Source: Priestia aryabhattai
GTDB taxonomy: Bacteria; Bacillota; Bacilli; Bacillales; Bacillaceae_H
Reading direction: 5' to 3'
NCBI RefSeq assembly: GCF_023715685.1
Contig: NZ_JAMBOQ010000009.1
Location: 5,353 to 69,352, forward strand
DNA: 64,000 nucleotides
Part shown: positions 1 to 7,878 of the stretch, in pieces
Position numbering within the stretch: position 1 is the stretch's first letter
How the letters are laid out: every line of letters begins with the position of its first letter
Program-made: the position numbers and the translations under genes
The notes under the pieces: generated by a model
Database searches by the model: none
What the model saw: the letters and a program-made list of their open reading frames with translations, nothing else
Told to the model about the DNA's origin: nothing

Positions 1-206
1 TTTTCATACCAAAGCTCGTTTGTTTCTATAAACCCATGGATATTTTCATCTACTTCCTTATCAAGTAGAACTTCATCAACACCGTAGATTACTAATCCAT
101 TAAAGTCTAACCCATTTATTATCTTTAAAAGTTCAATATATGACTTAGGTAATATAATGTTTCCTAATTTCTGTATCTGATGCTGGATTTCTAAGCGAAC
201 TTCCAT
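1..206 (-). CDS. SUKH (SMI1/KNR4, YrhA-like) immunity-type protein, 3' part outside window
   Basis: The reading frame runs leftward from an ATG at 206 and leaves the window open. It begins MEVRLEIQHQIQKLGN and contains LPKSYIELLKIINGL, which resembles the N-terminal region of SMI1/KNR4 (SUKH) proteins, many of which are immunity proteins for contact-dependent or secreted toxins. It lies just downstream, on the same strand, of an HNH nuclease toxin C-terminus (259-466), which is the usual toxin-immunity order. About 68 residues are visible, so the family call rests on this short stretch. Confidence 0.6.
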   Translation of the reverse strand, partial: MEVRLEIQHQIQKLGNIILPKSYIELLKIINGLDFNGLVIYGVDEVLLDKEVDENIHGFIETNELWYE

Positions 207-258
207 ATTTTTTCAATTTTTTCTATTTCTATCAATAAGTCTTTCCACTGCGGCATAT

Positions 259-466
259 CTACTCTTCCCTTCTTTTAAAAGGTTTTGGTGGGTAAAGATC
301 ATCCTCAAACATTGGCCAATTTATCGTTTTACTTTGTTTAGGAGCTAATCCTCTTGTTAGAGAGTTTTGTTCATTAGTAACGGCTTTATGATAAGGGTCA
401 TTCTTTATCAATACTAAATTAGTGAAATCATTTGTACCACCATCATCTAAAGGTAAATTGTGATGC
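259..466 (-). pseudogene. C-terminal fragment of an HNH-nuclease polymorphic toxin
   Basis: The frame encodes an HNH-type nuclease end: HHNLPLDDGG followed by TNDFTNLVLI and a second histidine in DPYHKA. This matches C-terminal nuclease domains of LXG/WapA-type polymorphic toxins, which kill competing cells by DNA cleavage. There is no N-terminal delivery region; the frame meets a Y-polymerase fragment of opposite strand at about 466-480, so the toxin is cut by a rearrangement. The SUKH gene downstream would be its immunity partner. Function of the remnant is doubtful. Confidence 0.6.
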
Positions 467-480
467 ACTTGCCACCCTTT

Positions 481-747
481 AGGGTTAAGTCCATCTTACA
501 TACATATGATAACGGAATGCCGATTCGCTCCATTGGGATTTCCTTATCAAACACAAGCATTGAAGAAGAGGAGCAAATGAGCTTGTTTGAGGACATCGAT
601 CAACGTGAAAGAGCCTATGCTCTTGCCAAAACGATTGATGAGATTCGGATGCGTTATGGAAAGAATAGTGTACTACGTGCGTCTAGTCACCTTCCTTATT
701 CAACAGCTCGTTATCGAAACGGTCTTATAGGTGGCCATAAATCATAA
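481..747 (+). pseudogene. C-terminal fragment of a Y-family DNA polymerase (UvrX/DinB type)
   Basis: The product ends like UvrX/YqjW-type Y-family polymerases: it contains GMPIRSIGISLSN, the acidic EEEEQMSLFEDID segment and the terminal RASSHLPYSTARYRNGLIGG. The catalytic N-terminal two thirds is missing; the left edge abuts the toxin fragment. It is followed 13 bp later by yolD, the normal gene order for uvrX-yolD operons on Bacillus plasmids and prophages. Only the little-finger region remains, so the enzyme cannot be active. Confidence 0.75.
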
Positions 748-760
748 GGAGGAAAAAGAT

Positions 761-1093
761 ATGGAATATAGAGGAATGAAAAAATGGCGGCCTTTTGCTA
801 CAATGCCCGAGCAATACACAGGGTTAAAGGAAATTATGAATAAGCAAGTAGAAGTAGCTCAACCTGTTTTAACAGAAGAGCAAATGGAACAGATGAATTT
901 CACCTTAATTGAAGCCTTACATACAAATAAACAAGTGTACCTTACATATTATAAGCAAGGCCAATGCATAACAGAGACAGGATTTATTCAGTTTGTTGAT
1001 TCTCTTGGGGATTTATTTATTTTCATTGTTGACATATTTGAGTTAAAGAATAAAATGAGGTTAAGCGAGCTCATCGATGTTCGCTTGGCTTAG
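761..1093 (+). CDS. YolD-like protein
   Basis: A 110-residue YolD-family protein beginning MEYRGMKKWRPFATMPE and ending FELKNKMRLSELIDVRLA. An AAGGAGG site at 748-754 decides the ATG at 761 over an upstream one. YolD proteins accompany Y-family polymerases; this one follows a truncated uvrX. A second, nonsense-mutated copy lies at 35478-35816 on the other strand. The exact biochemical role of YolD is not known. Confidence 0.85.
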   Translation: MEYRGMKKWRPFATMPEQYTGLKEIMNKQVEVAQPVLTEEQMEQMNFTLIEALHTNKQVYLTYYKQGQCITETGFIQFVDSLGDLFIFIVDIFELKNKMRLSELIDVRLA

Positions 1094-1144
1094 TTCCTGA
1101 AGAAATCGTGTACAGGAAGCATTTATTTTGGTGGAGGTACATTT

Positions 1145-1294
1145 ATGTACAATTTTAGAGTATACACGTTACGTGACGGTTCAAAGAGAATCATTAAACT
1201 AAAAGAAGGAGAATCTTTTAAACAGGAACTCCAAAGAGCCGGTATTCAAGAAACACAAATTTTTCAGATGCAACTAGTGGAAAAACCAGAGTAA
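1145..1294 (+). CDS. Small hypothetical protein, 49 aa, downstream of yolD
   Basis: ATG at 1145 is preceded by GGTGGAGGT with good spacing. The 49-residue product starts MYNFRVYTLRDGSKRII and ends QLVEKPE. It is soluble, with no membrane segment. It follows yolD by 51 bp in the same direction and is probably cotranscribed. No family was recognised. Confidence 0.6.
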   Translation: MYNFRVYTLRDGSKRIIKLKEGESFKQELQRAGIQETQIFQMQLVEKPE

Positions 1295-1344
1295 TTTTAA
1301 CATAACCCTTTTATATGGATGTAACTGTGTTAGTCTAAGGAAAG

Positions 1345-1441
1345 CCAAATAGAAAAGAGTAATCGACCTGGAAGAAATAAAAGAGCAAGAAATAGATATC
1401 ACTAAAGTATATGATTATGCCGAATATCCAGATAAAAATTA
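1345..1441 (+). pseudogene. Short C-terminal gene remnant
   Basis: A frame ending at the TAA 1439-1441 reads IDLEEIKEQEIDITKVYDYA and then EYPDKN. It has no start codon or ribosome site and follows an in-frame stop. It looks like the tail of a lost acidic protein. The interval 1459-1500 then carries a hairpin with an AAGAGGATAT/ATATCCTCTTTTC stem, a likely terminator. Confidence 0.3.
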
Positions 1442-1755
1442 AATAGACTAAACTAATAAGAGGATATTATGTTCAATATACGAGCATATATCCTCTTTTC
1501 TTATAAATATTAGATTCGTTATTTAGATACTACATATATAGTTTAATATGTATATATTATAAAGGAACTTAAGTTTGTTGCAAATGGAGGCGTGGTGAGG
1601 TCTTCAGACCGAGCGTTAATATGATTAAGGGGGTGAGTGGTATGAGTTTTGTAACTTTGTAATAAGTGATATTAAGCAATCGGACCAGTTTATGGAGGAT
1701 CGGAAACATTACTTTGGGTAAAATAAAAACATCAAGAAAATTGGAGGGTTCATAT

Positions 1756-2502
1756 ATGACAGTTGGAGGTAAGGATGATATTGATGGGCTTAAGGAAATC
1801 GGCAAAATCGTTGCTTTAACAATAAGTGAAATGAAAAATCAGACACGTGCCGGAATGACGACCAAAGAATTGGATGAAATCGGGGGACGGTTTTTAAGAA
1901 GACATGGCGCGGTCTCTGCACCAAAGATAACTTACAATTTTCCCGGGAACACATGCATTAGCATTAACCATGAAGTTGCTCACGGAGTACCGGGGAATCG
2001 GAAGATTCAAGAAGGTGACCTAATAAATATTGATGTCTCCGCTGAGTTAAATGGTTACTTTGCCGATGCAGGTCATTCCTTTCAGATCCCTTTATATAAC
2101 CCTTCTGTAACGCGTCTCTGTCAACACACACACAATACCATGATGAAAGTTATTTCTTCACTTAAACATGGGGTGAGATTGAATGAAATCGGAAGAATTA
2201 TTCAAAATGAAGCCCGAAAAAGTGGTTACAAGGTAATTACGAATCTGTGCAGTCACGGTATTGGAAGGTCTTTACATGAGACACCTGAAGATATTTTACC
2301 TATCTATGACAAGGATGATAAACGGGTATTGAAAGAAGGTATGGTTATTACTGTTGAGCCTTTTTTATCAACTGGAGCAGAGTATACAGTTGGAAGTCCG
2401 GATGGGTGGACTTTATGTGTGCCCGATAATAGTCTTTGTGCACAATATGAGCACACAATAATTGTTACAAGGGATCAACCGATAATTACAACGATAGCTT
2501 AG
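1756..2502 (+). CDS. map: Methionine aminopeptidase, type I (MapB-like)
   Basis: This 248-residue metalloprotease removes the initiator methionine from new proteins. The five to six metal-binding positions of the pita-bread fold are present: His in INHEVAHGVPG, two Asp in IDVSAELNGYFADAGHSF, His in CSHGIGRSLHE, Glu in TVEPF and Glu in QYEHTIIV. TTGGAGGG at 1741-1748 decides the ATG at 1756; the open frame upstream is not coding-like. The length fits the second B. subtilis enzyme (about 249 aa). It is a free-standing gene and is probably an accessory copy on this replicon. Confidence 0.9.
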   Translation: MTVGGKDDIDGLKEIGKIVALTISEMKNQTRAGMTTKELDEIGGRFLRRHGAVSAPKITYNFPGNTCISINHEVAHGVPGNRKIQEGDLINIDVSAELNGYFADAGHSFQIPLYNPSVTRLCQHTHNTMMKVISSLKHGVRLNEIGRIIQNEARKSGYKVITNLCSHGIGRSLHETPEDILPIYDKDDKRVLKEGMVITVEPFLSTGAEYTVGSPDGWTLCVPDNSLCAQYEHTIIVTRDQPIITTIA

Positions 2503-2578
2503 ATATTGTTTTCAGATGTTAGGCCCATAGATGTTTAAGGAAGTTCATCAAACGGGCGCGTTTGTTGAGCAAAGATTA

Positions 2579-2627
2579 AAAGGTTAATACATATTAGTCA
2601 TGTGCAATATGTATCAACCTTTATTTT
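2579..2627 (+). terminator. Rho-independent terminator after methionine aminopeptidase
   Basis: Inverted repeat AGGTTAATACATATT (2581-2595) / AATATGTATCAACCT (2606-2620) followed by TTATTTTC, 77 bp past the map stop codon. Confidence 0.75.
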
Positions 2628-2640
2628 CTATGATTTTTTC

Positions 2641-2769
2641 GATTTGGGTATTGATAATAAAAATAGTGGTCGATGTGATAATTGCAATTCAGCTTACTTC
2701 AAAAGTTCCGTAAAAGGCGGCGTTTTCTTACGTGAATGTCGCCAATGCGGTATGAAAAAGAGTATCTAA
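2641..2769 (+). pseudogene. Truncated small zinc-ribbon protein
   Basis: The frame encodes DLGIDNKNSGRCDNCNSAYF and continues to LRECRQCGMKKSI and stop, with a CxxC...CxxC zinc ribbon. No start codon lies in the frame upstream, so the N-terminus is missing. A complete 59-residue relative sits at 6849-7028 on the minus strand. The family is small and of unknown function. Confidence 0.55.
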
Positions 2770-2789
2770 GTATAGAGGATTATATAGTA

Positions 2790-2823
2790 AAAAGAGAAGG
2801 GTTTTACCCCTTCTCTTTTTTAT
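2790..2823 (+). terminator. Rho-independent terminator (recurring AAGAGAAGG type)
   Basis: Stem AAAAGAGAAGGG / CCCTTCTCTTTTTT with loop TTTTAC. The same hairpin recurs at 4379-4409, 36603-36633 and 37318-37350, each time as part of a repeated mosaic module. Confidence 0.8.
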
Positions 2824-2825
2824 TT

Positions 2826-2985
2826 GCCTTTATTTACTTCTCTTTAGGATCATGCTCTCACTGCTCTTCATTATGTTCTACTTTAGTCCTTGGGATATCT
2901 TTAGATCTCTCGTCCATTTCATGAAAAATATAAGCGACTAGGCCAATCCCTAACATATAAAAAAAGAGCACACATTGTATAACTA
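2826..2985 (-). pseudogene. Degenerate copy of a small membrane protein (family of 34640-34903)
   Basis: On the minus strand the frame reads FYMLGIGLVAYIFHEMDERS and then KDIPRTKVEHNEEQ, matching the intact protein at 34640-34903 (FYMLGVGLVAYIFHKMDERS). The ATG position of the intact copy is ATA here and the frame stops early. It is embedded in a repeat that continues to about 3142. Confidence 0.5.
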
Positions 2986-2988
2986 GTT

Positions 2989-3142
2989 AACAATCACCTA
3001 CTGCGGTATCATTTCTTTTTTAATTCTAGGATTAGACAGGCAACCTTGCTGCTGTAGCTACATAGTATCTAAGGAATTACTACTCCATTCATGAATCAGT
3101 ATCTATTCCTTTAATGTTACCGCTTATCTTTGCGCCAGAACC
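2989..3142. repeat. Mosaic repeat ending in an IS6-type terminal repeat
   Basis: The stretch CACCTACTGCGGTA...AGTATCTA...ATCAGTATCTATTCC recurs at 4600-4685, 34495-34635 and 36690-36820 in either orientation. Its right end, TTTGCGCCAGAACC at 3129-3142, matches the right inverted repeat of the IS6 element at 37749-38609. Confidence 0.6.
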
Positions 3143-3246
3143 CTTATTCTTTACTCGTTTCTTAATCCTAGATTATAATAAAATCAGTTATATTCAGATA
3201 ATTTTAACTATTTTACACCTTAATCTAAGCAGGAAGGATGATTAAT

Positions 3247-4227
3247 ATGAAGAAAAGAACACTTGGAAAATCTGATTTAGAGGTTTCATCTCTTGGTTTA
3301 GGCTGTATGGGCATGTCTGATTTTTACAGCGGACGAAATGATGATCAATCAGTAAAAACCATTCATCGTGCCATCGAACTGGGTATCAATTTTCTTGATA
3401 CAGCAGATATGTATGGCGTTGGCCAAAATGAAAAATTAGTTGGTCAAGCTATTAAGGATCGACGTGATCAAGTTATTATTGCAACAAAGTTTGGGAATGT
3501 AAGAGGGGAAGATGGATCATTTTTAGGTGTTAATGGCCATCCAGACTATGTAAAACAAGCTTGTGATGCAAGTCTATCCCGCTTAGGAGTAGATTATATT
3601 GATCTTTATTATCAGCATAGAGTAGATCCTAATGTTCCAATTGAAGAAACAATTGGTGCGATGTCTGAATTAGTTCAAGAGGGAAAAGTACGCTACCTTG
3701 GCATGTCTGAGGCAGCTCCTCAAACGATTCGCCGTGCTTATACAGTACATGAAATAACAGCTATTCAGACGGAATATTCACTATGGAGCCGAGATGTCGA
3801 AGACGAAATTTTACCTGTTATCCGTGAGCTTGGAATTGGATTTGTAGCCTACAGTCCTTTAGGAAGAGGCTTTTTAACAGGGCAAATTCAAACATTTGAA
3901 GACTTGGCAGAAGATGATTATCGTCGCTTTTCTCCTCGCTTTCAAGGAGAAAACTTTACAAAAAATTTAGATCTTGTGAATCAAATTAGAGAATTAGCAA
4001 GAGAAAAAGACTGTCAGCCTTCACAGCTGGCACTTGCTTGGATTCTGTCTCAAGGTGATGATATTGTCCCGATTCCAGGAACAAAACGAATTCAATATCT
4101 AGAAGAAAATATTGGAGCCCTTAAAATTCAATTATCCAAAGAAGAACTTTATCGTATTAATGAAGTAGCCCCAAAAGGTGTGGCAGCAGGAGAACGTTAT
4201 TCGGATATGAGCAGTGTTAATTTGTAA
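3247..4227 (+). CDS. Aldo/keto reductase, AKR13-like
   Basis: A 326-residue NADPH-dependent oxidoreductase of aldehydes and ketones. The AKR tetrad is visible: Asp and Tyr in LDTADMYG, Lys in IATKFGN, and His in YYQHRVDP. C-terminal cofactor-binding features IPGTKR and EENIGAL are also present. GCAGGAAGG sits 9 bp before the ATG at 3247; the ATG at 3238 is too close to it. The stop codon directly touches an IS6-type end (4228) and another IS6-type end lies at 3129-3142, so the gene looks like IS-delivered cargo. The physiological substrate is unknown. Confidence 0.9.
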   Translation: MKKRTLGKSDLEVSSLGLGCMGMSDFYSGRNDDQSVKTIHRAIELGINFLDTADMYGVGQNEKLVGQAIKDRRDQVIIATKFGNVRGEDGSFLGVNGHPDYVKQACDASLSRLGVDYIDLYYQHRVDPNVPIEETIGAMSELVQEGKVRYLGMSEAAPQTIRRAYTVHEITAIQTEYSLWSRDVEDEILPVIRELGIGFVAYSPLGRGFLTGQIQTFEDLAEDDYRRFSPRFQGENFTKNLDLVNQIRELAREKDCQPSQLALAWILSQGDDIVPIPGTKRIQYLEENIGALKIQLSKEELYRINEVAPKGVAAGERYSDMSSVNL

Positions 4228-4345
4228 GGTTCTGGTGCAAAAACATTCACTAGAAACATAGAGATCCTGTTCCCTTTAAGTTACTAGCTTATGAAACTAA
4301 TCCAAACAGTTGATGGATGAATTTTTTAATTTTTTGGACAGACGT
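4228..4345. mobile_element. Truncated IS6-family element end
   Basis: Starts with GGTTCTGGTGCAA, the IS6 terminal repeat. It then follows the same path as the IS6 end at 63702-63830 (ATGAA...CCAAACAGTTG...GGACAGACGTCACC against ATGAAGCTATTCCAAATAGTTGG...GGACAGACTTCACC). This is only the extreme transposase C-terminal/IR end, with no coding capacity. Confidence 0.75.
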
Positions 4346-4378
4346 CACCCTATGCTAGGCCCAGGTCGTTATAGAGTG

Positions 4379-4409
4379 AAAAGAGAAGGGCTTCCCTTCT
4401 CTTTTTTTA
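4379..4409. terminator. Recurring AAGAGAAGG-type terminator
   Basis: Stem AAAGAGAAGGG / CCCTTCTCTTTTTTT, in line with the module described at 2790-2823; it works in either direction. Confidence 0.7.
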
Positions 4410-4429
4410 TTCAATCGTGTTTTCACTCT

Positions 4430-4600
4430 TTTTAAAACTTGAGGCATATGATTCACCAAGTTCCCACTGATCCTCATTACGTTCTAATTTAGATGTTGGG
4501 GAATTTTTAATCTCTCTTCCATTTTATGAAAAATATAAGCGACTAGACCAATCCCTAGCATATAAAAAAGAGCACATATTCTATGACCATCTAACGATCA
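4430..4600 (-). pseudogene. Second degenerate copy of the small membrane protein
   Basis: Minus-strand frame with YMLGIGLVAYIFHKMEERL, then a premature stop after IPQHLN, and beyond it ASSFKKSENTI as in the intact protein at 34640-34903. No in-frame start remains. It is part of the mosaic module repeated at 2826-3142 and 34495-34903. Confidence 0.5.
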
Positions 4601-4831
4601 CCTACTGCGGTAGCTACTTAGTATCAAAAGAATAACTACTTCGTTTGGTAATCAGTATCTACCTCGTTGGTGTTACTGCGTTAATACAGGCTTTATGTAC
4701 GTATTGGAGCTAATTTTGGAATTTGTAAGGAAGCTGAGCCGAAGAGGCGAATGGGGCGACCGGATGCGTTGAGCTGAAATAACGGATACATGAAAGGTAA
4801 AAAAATAAAAAGAATGAAAGAAGGTAACAAC

Positions 4832-5131
4832 ATGAGAAAAACAAAAGGGTTCACCTTTCGAAACGTCTTTCCTCCATCTCTCAAACCATCTCTCACGAGA
4901 CCTCGTCCTTTCAACGCGTATTCCTTTGTTCCGTTTAGCCCATTTGCCATGCTTGACCCCACCATTCTTATCCTAGGAGGCATTGTTTTGGGCATTGCCA
5001 TCATCGAACGCATATTGGAGCGATGGGGTGTCATCGATCTCGTTGATCAGTTTGAAAAAGTGATGCGGTTTATCTTACCTGTCACCTTTTATGGAACCTT
5101 ATTTTACTTCTTTGCGACATTTATATTTTAA
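4832..5131 (+). CDS. Small membrane protein, 99 aa, unknown function
   Basis: AAGGTAACAAC precedes the ATG at 4832. The protein has a basic, proline-rich N-terminus (SLKPSLTRPRPFNAYSFVPF), then a hydrophobic segment at about residues 44-60 (DPTILILGGIVLGIAII) and a second one at the C-terminus (FILPVTFYGTLFYFFATF). A truncated paralogue at about 34155-34346 on the minus strand is fused to an IS3 fragment, and the ~120 bp upstream of each copy are also shared. No family was recognised. A likely terminator (AAAGGACTCCT...AGGAGCCCTTTCTTTT) follows at 5178-5222. Confidence 0.6.
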   Translation: MRKTKGFTFRNVFPPSLKPSLTRPRPFNAYSFVPFSPFAMLDPTILILGGIVLGIAIIERILERWGVIDLVDQFEKVMRFILPVTFYGTLFYFFATFIF

Positions 5132-5273
5132 GGGGGATTCCGATGTTTGAAAAGCTAAAATTACAGAGTTTTTTTATGTAGAAAAGGACTCCTAATTTGA
5201 TTGAATAAGGAGCCCTTTCTTTTATTGATAGCAACTGAAATTATCGTCGAAACCTTAATTTGAATGTTTAGAA

Positions 5274-5564
5274 TTAAGAGTGTTGACCGTGAAGTCCCCA
5301 ATGAGGTGCTTCGTAATCTGTGTGATTTCCATGCTGGTCATAATGACCGGGTATGCCTACCCAATGGAATCCTTCAGGTGGGTGGACTTGAGGAGGCATT
5401 CCTTGTAGTTGTTCTAACACTTCACCTTGACGATAGTAGCCAATGTGAGCATGCTCGAATTGACCTAAGTGAACGTGGTCACCATGGATTACAACTTCAT
5501 AATGCTCAGGAATATCAACATGTTCCCAGTGTTCGCTACCACCATGATTGTGCTCTTCTGGCAT
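5274..5564 (-). CDS. Histidine-rich small protein
   Basis: A 96-residue acidic and histidine-rich protein (about one residue in six is His), starting MPEEHNHGGSEHWEHVDIPE and ending GLHGQHS. AAAGGAG precedes the ATG. It has no signal peptide or membrane segment. The His clusters (EHNHGG, GDHVHLG, HGNHTDYE) could bind transition metals or give acid-dependent charge; this is inference. It stands alone between terminator-bounded neighbours. Confidence 0.75.
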   Translation of the reverse strand: MPEEHNHGGSEHWEHVDIPEHYEVVIHGDHVHLGQFEHAHIGYYRQGEVLEQLQGMPPQVHPPEGFHWVGIPGHYDQHGNHTDYEAPHWGLHGQHS

Positions 5565-5639
5565 TTAACTTCACTCCTTTGTAATTTGATTCCATAGGGT
5601 ATTATTGAACAAACTCTTTTTCTTAATTCTAGGTTAAAA

Positions 5640-5720
5640 AAGGTAAATCACCAATGTCTTTCAATGGGGGGACATCCTTTGGTTTTTCGCCTATCCCATG
5701 AAAAATAAAGGCCAAATTGA
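5640..5720 (-). pseudogene. Short remnant of a membrane-protein C-terminus
   Basis: Minus-strand frame INLAFIFHGIGEKPKDVPPL then KDIGDLPFLT and stop, with no start codon. It resembles the middle of the small membrane protein family (AYIFHKMDERSKDVP). Confidence 0.3.
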
Positions 5721-5983
5721 TTTCAATTTATAATCCTTTAGTAACAATTCCTGTAGGTTGTCCACCTTTTAATGATTACACGGTAAAGCATGAATTGTAT
5801 TTCGACGAGGGGTTGACGGAGCAGTTTGATTTTTCAACAGATATTTTCCAAACGGTTCAAAATGTATATATTAAAACAATCATGGAGACAGCAGGGATCA
5901 GGTGCCGATTTTACGAGAAATCGAATTACCTTATCGTGATGAAGAGAGGGCAACTAGTAACATTTGGCTTAATAAATGTATAG
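5717..5983 (+). CDS. Possible hypothetical protein, probably a gene remnant
   Basis: An 88-codon frame with a plausible protein composition (TIPVGCPPFNDYTVKHELYF and SYLIVMKRG-like end) but no convincing ribosome site. Its 3' end overlaps the DUF5677 gene on the other strand by about 50 bp, which suggests truncation. No family was recognised. Confidence 0.25.
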   Translation: MISIYNPLVTIPVGCPPFNDYTVKHELYFDEGLTEQFDFSTDIFQTVQNVYIKTIMETAGIRCRFYEKSNYLIVMKRGQLVTFGLINV

Positions 5984-6734
5984 AGAGATTAACCAAGCTA
6001 ATTACTGTACCCGCTTGAGAAGCAACGCTCTGACTTTGAAGATTATGTACTAGTGAAGCACTATGAGCAGCATTGGATGTAGAAGGATACATCTTTTGGT
6101 ACATTTTTCCATCACTTGTAATTTCATAAAGAGTCTTGAAGTTTATATTCTTTTTCTTTTTCTCCTGGTCTGTCAAATCAGGATGGTTTTTGATGTCTTC
6201 AGATAGTGGAATGAAATACCAATCTTTTCTTTCTTTATAATTATTTTCTATGAAGCTGTATTTTTCTTGAAGAGGGCCTTCCGTTCTATTCTTAAATTGT
6301 ATAAAATAAGGATCATATTTATAATCTGGATCGTTCTTATGTTCCTCTAGTTTGTGGTACTGAGCAAAAATCGTATAGTCTTCATAATACTTCATATTGG
6401 CCTCAAAGTTTTTATTGATATACATTAAATTAGCATATGTTTCAAATAAGGATCGTACTATATTATAGCTTTGAGTTACACAACCTATAGTAACTGTGCT
6501 GTGTATTACCAGTACATCGGATAAAGCTTTAGACAAAAGGGTTTTATATCCTTGGGGCATTGTATCAAAGATGCTTTCTTGATACATGAGAAAATGAGCA
6601 AATGCATATTGTTTCTTCAAACTCTCTAAAAGTGGTTTGTATGATATGCATCTTTTTTCTTGTAAAACGGCAATCTCTTTTTCTAGGTTGTTACTATACT
6701 CCTCTAATTGCTCCAAAATTGGATTCTGCTCCAA
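5931..6734 (-). CDS. DUF5677-type protein
   Basis: A 267-residue, largely helical soluble protein. An N-terminal coiled-coil (residues about 5-30) is followed by a helical domain with TQSYNIVRSLFETYANLMYI, the kind of RSLFE motif seen in DUF5677 proteins. It has no signal peptide. The family occurs sporadically on accessory elements and has no settled function. The gene stands alone; its C-terminus overlaps the weak ORF at 5717-5983. Confidence 0.6.
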   Translation of the reverse strand: MEQNPILEQLEEYSNNLEKEIAVLQEKRCISYKPLLESLKKQYAFAHFLMYQESIFDTMPQGYKTLLSKALSDVLVIHSTVTIGCVTQSYNIVRSLFETYANLMYINKNFEANMKYYEDYTIFAQYHKLEEHKNDPDYKYDPYFIQFKNRTEGPLQEKYSFIENNYKERKDWYFIPLSEDIKNHPDLTDQEKKKKNINFKTLYEITSDGKMYQKMYPSTSNAAHSASLVHNLQSQSVASQAGTVISLVNLSIHLLSQMLLVALSSSR

Positions 6735-6848
6735 TATACTCCCTCCATTTTAAACGTTATATATACAATATTCCCTATTTTCAAGAAAGCAACACATATA
6801 AACATAGAAAAAGAGCCTATAAATTTCATAGACTCTTTGATTGATTCT

Positions 6849-7028
6849 TTATATATACTTCTTCATTCCACAATTCAAATATTCACATAGAAACTTGCCT
6901 TTACCTACACTATTTTTGAAATTAACTCCATCGCAGTTGTTACAGTGTCCACTCTTCTTGTCAGGTAGCTCACTATATTCATAAATTTTTGTTAGATCAA
7001 TGTTTGCGTACTTATCTTGTTGCTCCAT
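6849..7028 (-). CDS. Small zinc-ribbon protein, 59 aa
   Basis: ATG at 7028 preceded by GAAGGATAAAAG. The protein begins MEQQDKYANIDLTKIYEYSE and has a zinc ribbon CNNCDG...CEYLNCGMKKYI. It is the complete version of the remnant at 2641-2769 (CDNCNS...CRQCGMKKSI). Function is unknown; short zinc ribbons of this type often contact nucleic acid or protein partners. Confidence 0.65.
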   Translation of the reverse strand: MEQQDKYANIDLTKIYEYSELPDKKSGHCNNCDGVNFKNSVGKGKFLCEYLNCGMKKYI

Positions 7029-7137
7029 CTTTTATCCTTCACATTCCTTGATTATCATAGCAGTAGATATGGGAAAAAGAAAGCTGTTCTAAATATAATG
7101 CAAAAAAAGAGAGCAGAGGTTTGCTCTCTTTTCTGAT

Positions 7138-7491
7138 TTATACTACACCAGATAATACATTAGAAATATCGGTTTTTTTAGTTGCTAATCTATTTTTACC
7201 ATTCATATACTTTACCCATGCTATTATGTTAGATAATAGAGACCTTCGATCCCCATCACAATAAAATGCAGATACAAGACCGTAAGCAAGCTCTAGGCTT
7301 ATTTCATAGTTATTACCAGTCTTCGTGTCAAGTATGAAATGAGATTGAATATCTTTTGTATGGTCATTACTATCTACTATTTTGTAGGCATCTACAATTC
7401 GAAACTGTCCGATCATAAATAACTCTTTATAGCCACTCTGTATCTTATTTTCAACTTGAGAATAACTAATTTCTTTCATCCAGAACTTCAT
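7138..7491 (-). CDS. Hypothetical protein, 117 aa
   Basis: AAAGGAG at the correct distance decides the ATG at 7491 over the one at 7524. The product is soluble and mixed alpha/beta: MKFWMKEISYSQVENKI at the start, with IVDSNDHTKDIQSHFILD in the middle. No family was recognised. A bidirectional terminator-like hairpin (AAAAGAGAGCA/TGCTCTCTTTT, 7105-7133) follows, and another, rich in C/G (AACCCCTCGACAG...CTAGGGGGTTTT, 7577-7617), lies upstream. Confidence 0.6.
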   Translation of the reverse strand: MKFWMKEISYSQVENKIQSGYKELFMIGQFRIVDAYKIVDSNDHTKDIQSHFILDTKTGNNYEISLELAYGLVSAFYCDGDRRSLLSNIIAWVKYMNGKNRLATKKTDISNVLSGVV

Positions 7492-7640
7492 AAAAAACAC
7501 TCCTTTGGAATATTTTTTTATCATTACGCTCCGTAATGTATTCTTCGTTCTTTTGAGTTTTTCCTTTATAAAAAGACAAAAACCCCTCGACAGTTTCCGC
7601 AGGAGTCTAGGGGGTTTTCAATAACAGATATCACAACAGG

Positions 7641-7760
7641 ATTGTACATAAAGAGCTGCATACTCCGTAAATATGGAACCCAACAACCCCTTTGCGCCAC
7701 AAGGGGGCCCTTTTGGTATGTCTTCCGTAAATAGTGATTATGTTAACTACGATTATATAT
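7641..7760. repeat. Interspersed repeat, bcr-like
   Basis: AAGAGCTGCATACTCCG, then a CCTTTGCGCCACAAGGGGGCCC hairpin core, a TCTTCCG box and finally TTATGTTAACTACNATTATATA. The same series is found at 48112-48240 and, split by an IS3 element, at 24306-25670. Shorter pieces carrying only TTTATGTTAACTA lie at 8860-8895, 12716-12746, 13028-13057, 13950-13985 and 39226-39254. Confidence 0.65.
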
Positions 7761-7878
7761 TTCATGCATTTTTGTACTAGTGATTGATCTATTGGATCGA
7801 TAATTATCAACATAACACTTTTTTTCTGTGATAGCATTAACTTGAGTGAATTTATAAATAAAATAGGGAGAGGTTAGA

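Noticed and set aside
3247..4227. Active composite transposon around the aldo/keto reductase
   Set aside because: Both flanking IS6 pieces are only terminal scraps without a transposase, so the unit cannot move by itself.
5264..5584. Plus-strand ORF opposite the His-rich gene
   Set aside because: Antisense of a gene with a clear ribosome site; no start signal of its own.
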